Positions 6,836-9,539 of a DNA stretch of 9,539 nucleotides are shown here, one piece after another. Numbering within the stretch: the stretch's first letter is position 1; every line of letters begins with the position of its first letter. Location: contig JBFKAV010000131.1 in the NCBI GenBank assembly GCA_041621405.1, forward strand, positions 1 to 9,539, in the 5' to 3' direction. The stretch comes from JBFKAV01 sp041621405. GTDB taxonomy: Bacteria > Pseudomonadota > Alphaproteobacteria > Rhodobacterales > Rhodobacteraceae. The notes beneath the pieces are model-generated. The model had not been told where the DNA came from and did not search any database. It saw nothing but the letters and a program-made list of their open reading frames with translations. The position numbers and the translations under genes were made by a program.

Positions 6836-7796
6836 CGGCGTCGGCGAACTGGGTGCCGGCGGTCGGGTCCTTCGGTGGGTTGCGGTTGACGCCGAGGTAC
6901 AGGACCACGTTCTTGGCCACGTAGACCGAGGAATAGGTGCCGACCACGATCCCCCAGGTGATCGCGAAGACGAAGCCGCGGATCACGTCGCCGCCGAGGA
7001 TCAGGAGCGCGATCAGCGCGATCAGCGTGGTGCCAGAGGTCAGGACCGTGCGGCTGAGCGTCTCGTTCACCGAGAGGTTCATCACCTCGCGCAGCTCCAG
7101 CTTCTTGTACTTGATCAGGTTCTCGCGCAGCCGGTCGAAGACCACCACGGTGTCGTTGATCGAGTAGCCGAGGATGGTCAGCAGCGCCGCCACCACGGCG
7201 AGGTCGAACTTGATCTGGAAGAGCGCGAAGATGCCGATCGTCACCGTGACGTCGTGGATGAGCGCGGCCACCGCGCCCAACGCGAACTGCCATTCGAAGC
7301 GGAGCCAGATGTAGATCAGGATGCCGAGCGTGGCGCCCAGCACCGCGAGGATCGCCGAGATGATCAGCTCGCCCGAGACCTTGGGCCCGACCGATTCGAC
7401 GGCCGGGAAGGTGATCGAGGGATCGACGCCCTGCAGCGCCGCCTCGACGGCCTGGATCGTCTCCGGCGTGACCGCCTCCGCACCCTCCTGCGCCTGGATC
7501 CGGATCTGCGCCACGTTCTGCTCCGGCCCGAAGGTCGGGTCGAAGACCTCGGTGATGGTGACGTCGCCGAGGTTCATGGGCTGGACCGCCGCGCGGTAGG
7601 CGCCGACGTCCACCGCCTGGACGGATTCGGTGCGGATCGTGGTGCCGCCGCGGAAGTCGATGCCGAAGTTGAGCCCCATCGTCAGCCAGAGGATCAGCGA
7701 CAACACCATCGCCACCACCGAGGCGCCGAAGGTGATCTGCGCATAGCGGAAGAAGTCGATCGAGGTGTTGTCGGGAACGAGCCTGAGCCGGCGCAT
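6828..7796 (-). CDS. secF: Protein translocase subunit SecF
   Basis: A 322-residue inner-membrane protein that works with SecD to pull preproteins out of SecYEG using the proton-motive force. TM1 is about residues 21-42, followed by the FGIDFRGGT signature (44-52). The periplasmic P4 region spans roughly 53-140, then five membrane spans. Family motifs: WLRFEWQFALGAVAALIHD (164-182, ending in Asp182), YSINDTVVVFDRLREN (211-226) and RTVLTSGTTLIAL (249-261). The ATG at 7796 has a good ribosome site (AAGGAG, 5-nt spacer). It begins 15 nt after secD and its TGA (6830-6828) overlaps the following permease gene. The C-terminal tail (about 303-322) is soluble and variable. Secure. Confidence 0.97.
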   Translation of the reverse strand: MRRLRLVPDNTSIDFFRYAQITFGASVVAMVLSLILWLTMGLNFGIDFRGGTTIRTESVQAVDVGAYRAAVQPMNLGDVTITEVFDPTFGPEQNVAQIRIQAQEGAEAVTPETIQAVEAALQGVDPSITFPAVESVGPKVSGELIISAILAVLGATLGILIYIWLRFEWQFALGAVAALIHDVTVTIGIFALFQIKFDLAVVAALLTILGYSINDTVVVFDRLRENLIKYKKLELREVMNLSVNETLSRTVLTSGTTLIALIALLILGGDVIRGFVFAITWGIVVGTYSSVYVAKNVVLYLGVNRNPPKDPTAGTQFADADG

Positions 7797-7801
7797 GTGT
7801 T

Positions 7802-7807
7802 CTCCTT
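7802..7807 (-). promoter_or_regulatory. Ribosome binding site of secF
   Basis: The minus strand reads AAGGAG at 7807-7802, then AACAC before the secF ATG (7796). It is the clearest Shine-Dalgarno sequence in the array and confirms the secF start. Confidence 0.8.
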
Positions 7808-7811
7808 CGCC

Positions 7812-9482
<1,671 letters not shown>

Positions 9483-9492
9483 GGGCGTGAGG

Positions 9493-9539
9493 TCAGTTCG
9501 TGTTGGCCGGTTCGGTCTTGGAGACGACCTGGGCGATGG
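9493..9539 (-). CDS. yajC: Preprotein translocase subunit YajC, C-terminal end only
   Basis: Only the last 14 complete codons and the stop lie in the window: IAQVVSKTEPANTN, then TGA at 9495-9493. The tail resembles the end of alphaproteobacterial YajC (…IAxVxSKTEPA…), a single-span membrane protein that associates with SecD and SecF. Position immediately before secD, 10 nt away on the same strand, is the standard yajC-secD-secF order and carries most of the weight of this call. Confidence 0.8.
   Translation of the reverse strand, partial: IAQVVSKTEPANTN

Overview
The window looks like a chromosomal segment of a GC-rich alphaproteobacterium, most likely of the Rhodobacterales (Rhodobacter/Roseobacter-type). 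This rests on the protein sequences, which closely resemble that group, and on gene order. On the minus strand, yajC, secD, secF, a Mth938-domain gene and the cytochrome c maturation genes ccmA, ccmB, ccmC, ccmD and ccmG are colinear; the last five recall the hel cluster of Rhodobacter capsulatus. This is inference from recalled families, since no database search was possible.

Layout, left to right. The 3' two thirds of aconitase acnA reads on the plus strand (1-1797) and ends at a strong intrinsic terminator (1822-1847). A poorly conserved-looking intergenic stretch follows (1848-2122), with tandem RNA hairpins, a 13-nt direct repeat and one doubtful 30-codon ORF. Next, on the minus strand, comes a dienelactone-hydrolase-family gene (2123-2752) that is visibly less GC-rich than its neighbours, then 166 nt without a gene. 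The rest is one tightly packed minus-strand array in transcription order: end of yajC (9539-9493), secD (9482-7812), secF (7796-6828), a TauE/SafE permease (6835-6083), a Mth938-like gene (6069-5716), a stem-loop (5712-5681), ccmA (5659-5039), ccmB (5042-4386), ccmC (4331-3603), ccmD (3603-3445) and ccmG (3455-2919). Several neighbours overlap by 1-11 nt, which points to co-transcription and translational coupling.

How the genes work together. YajC, SecD and SecF are the proton-motive-force-driven accessory complex of the Sec translocon. CcmA, B, C and D handle haem export and loading onto the haem chaperone, and CcmG supplies reductant to apocytochrome cysteines. The Mth938 protein belongs to the family of the mitochondrial complex I assembly factor NDUFAF3. 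The theme is therefore assembly of membrane and periplasmic respiratory components. The other Ccm genes (E, F, H, I) are not in this window.

Most of the window is ordinary conserved housekeeping sequence, and I see no convincing novel system. The points worth a second look are the accessory-looking island between acnA and ccmG (1848-2918), the Ser-for-Cys and Ser-for-Glu substitutions in the hydrolase active site, the stem-loop separating the Sec/Mth938 half from the ccm half, and the permease wedged between secF and the Mth938 gene.
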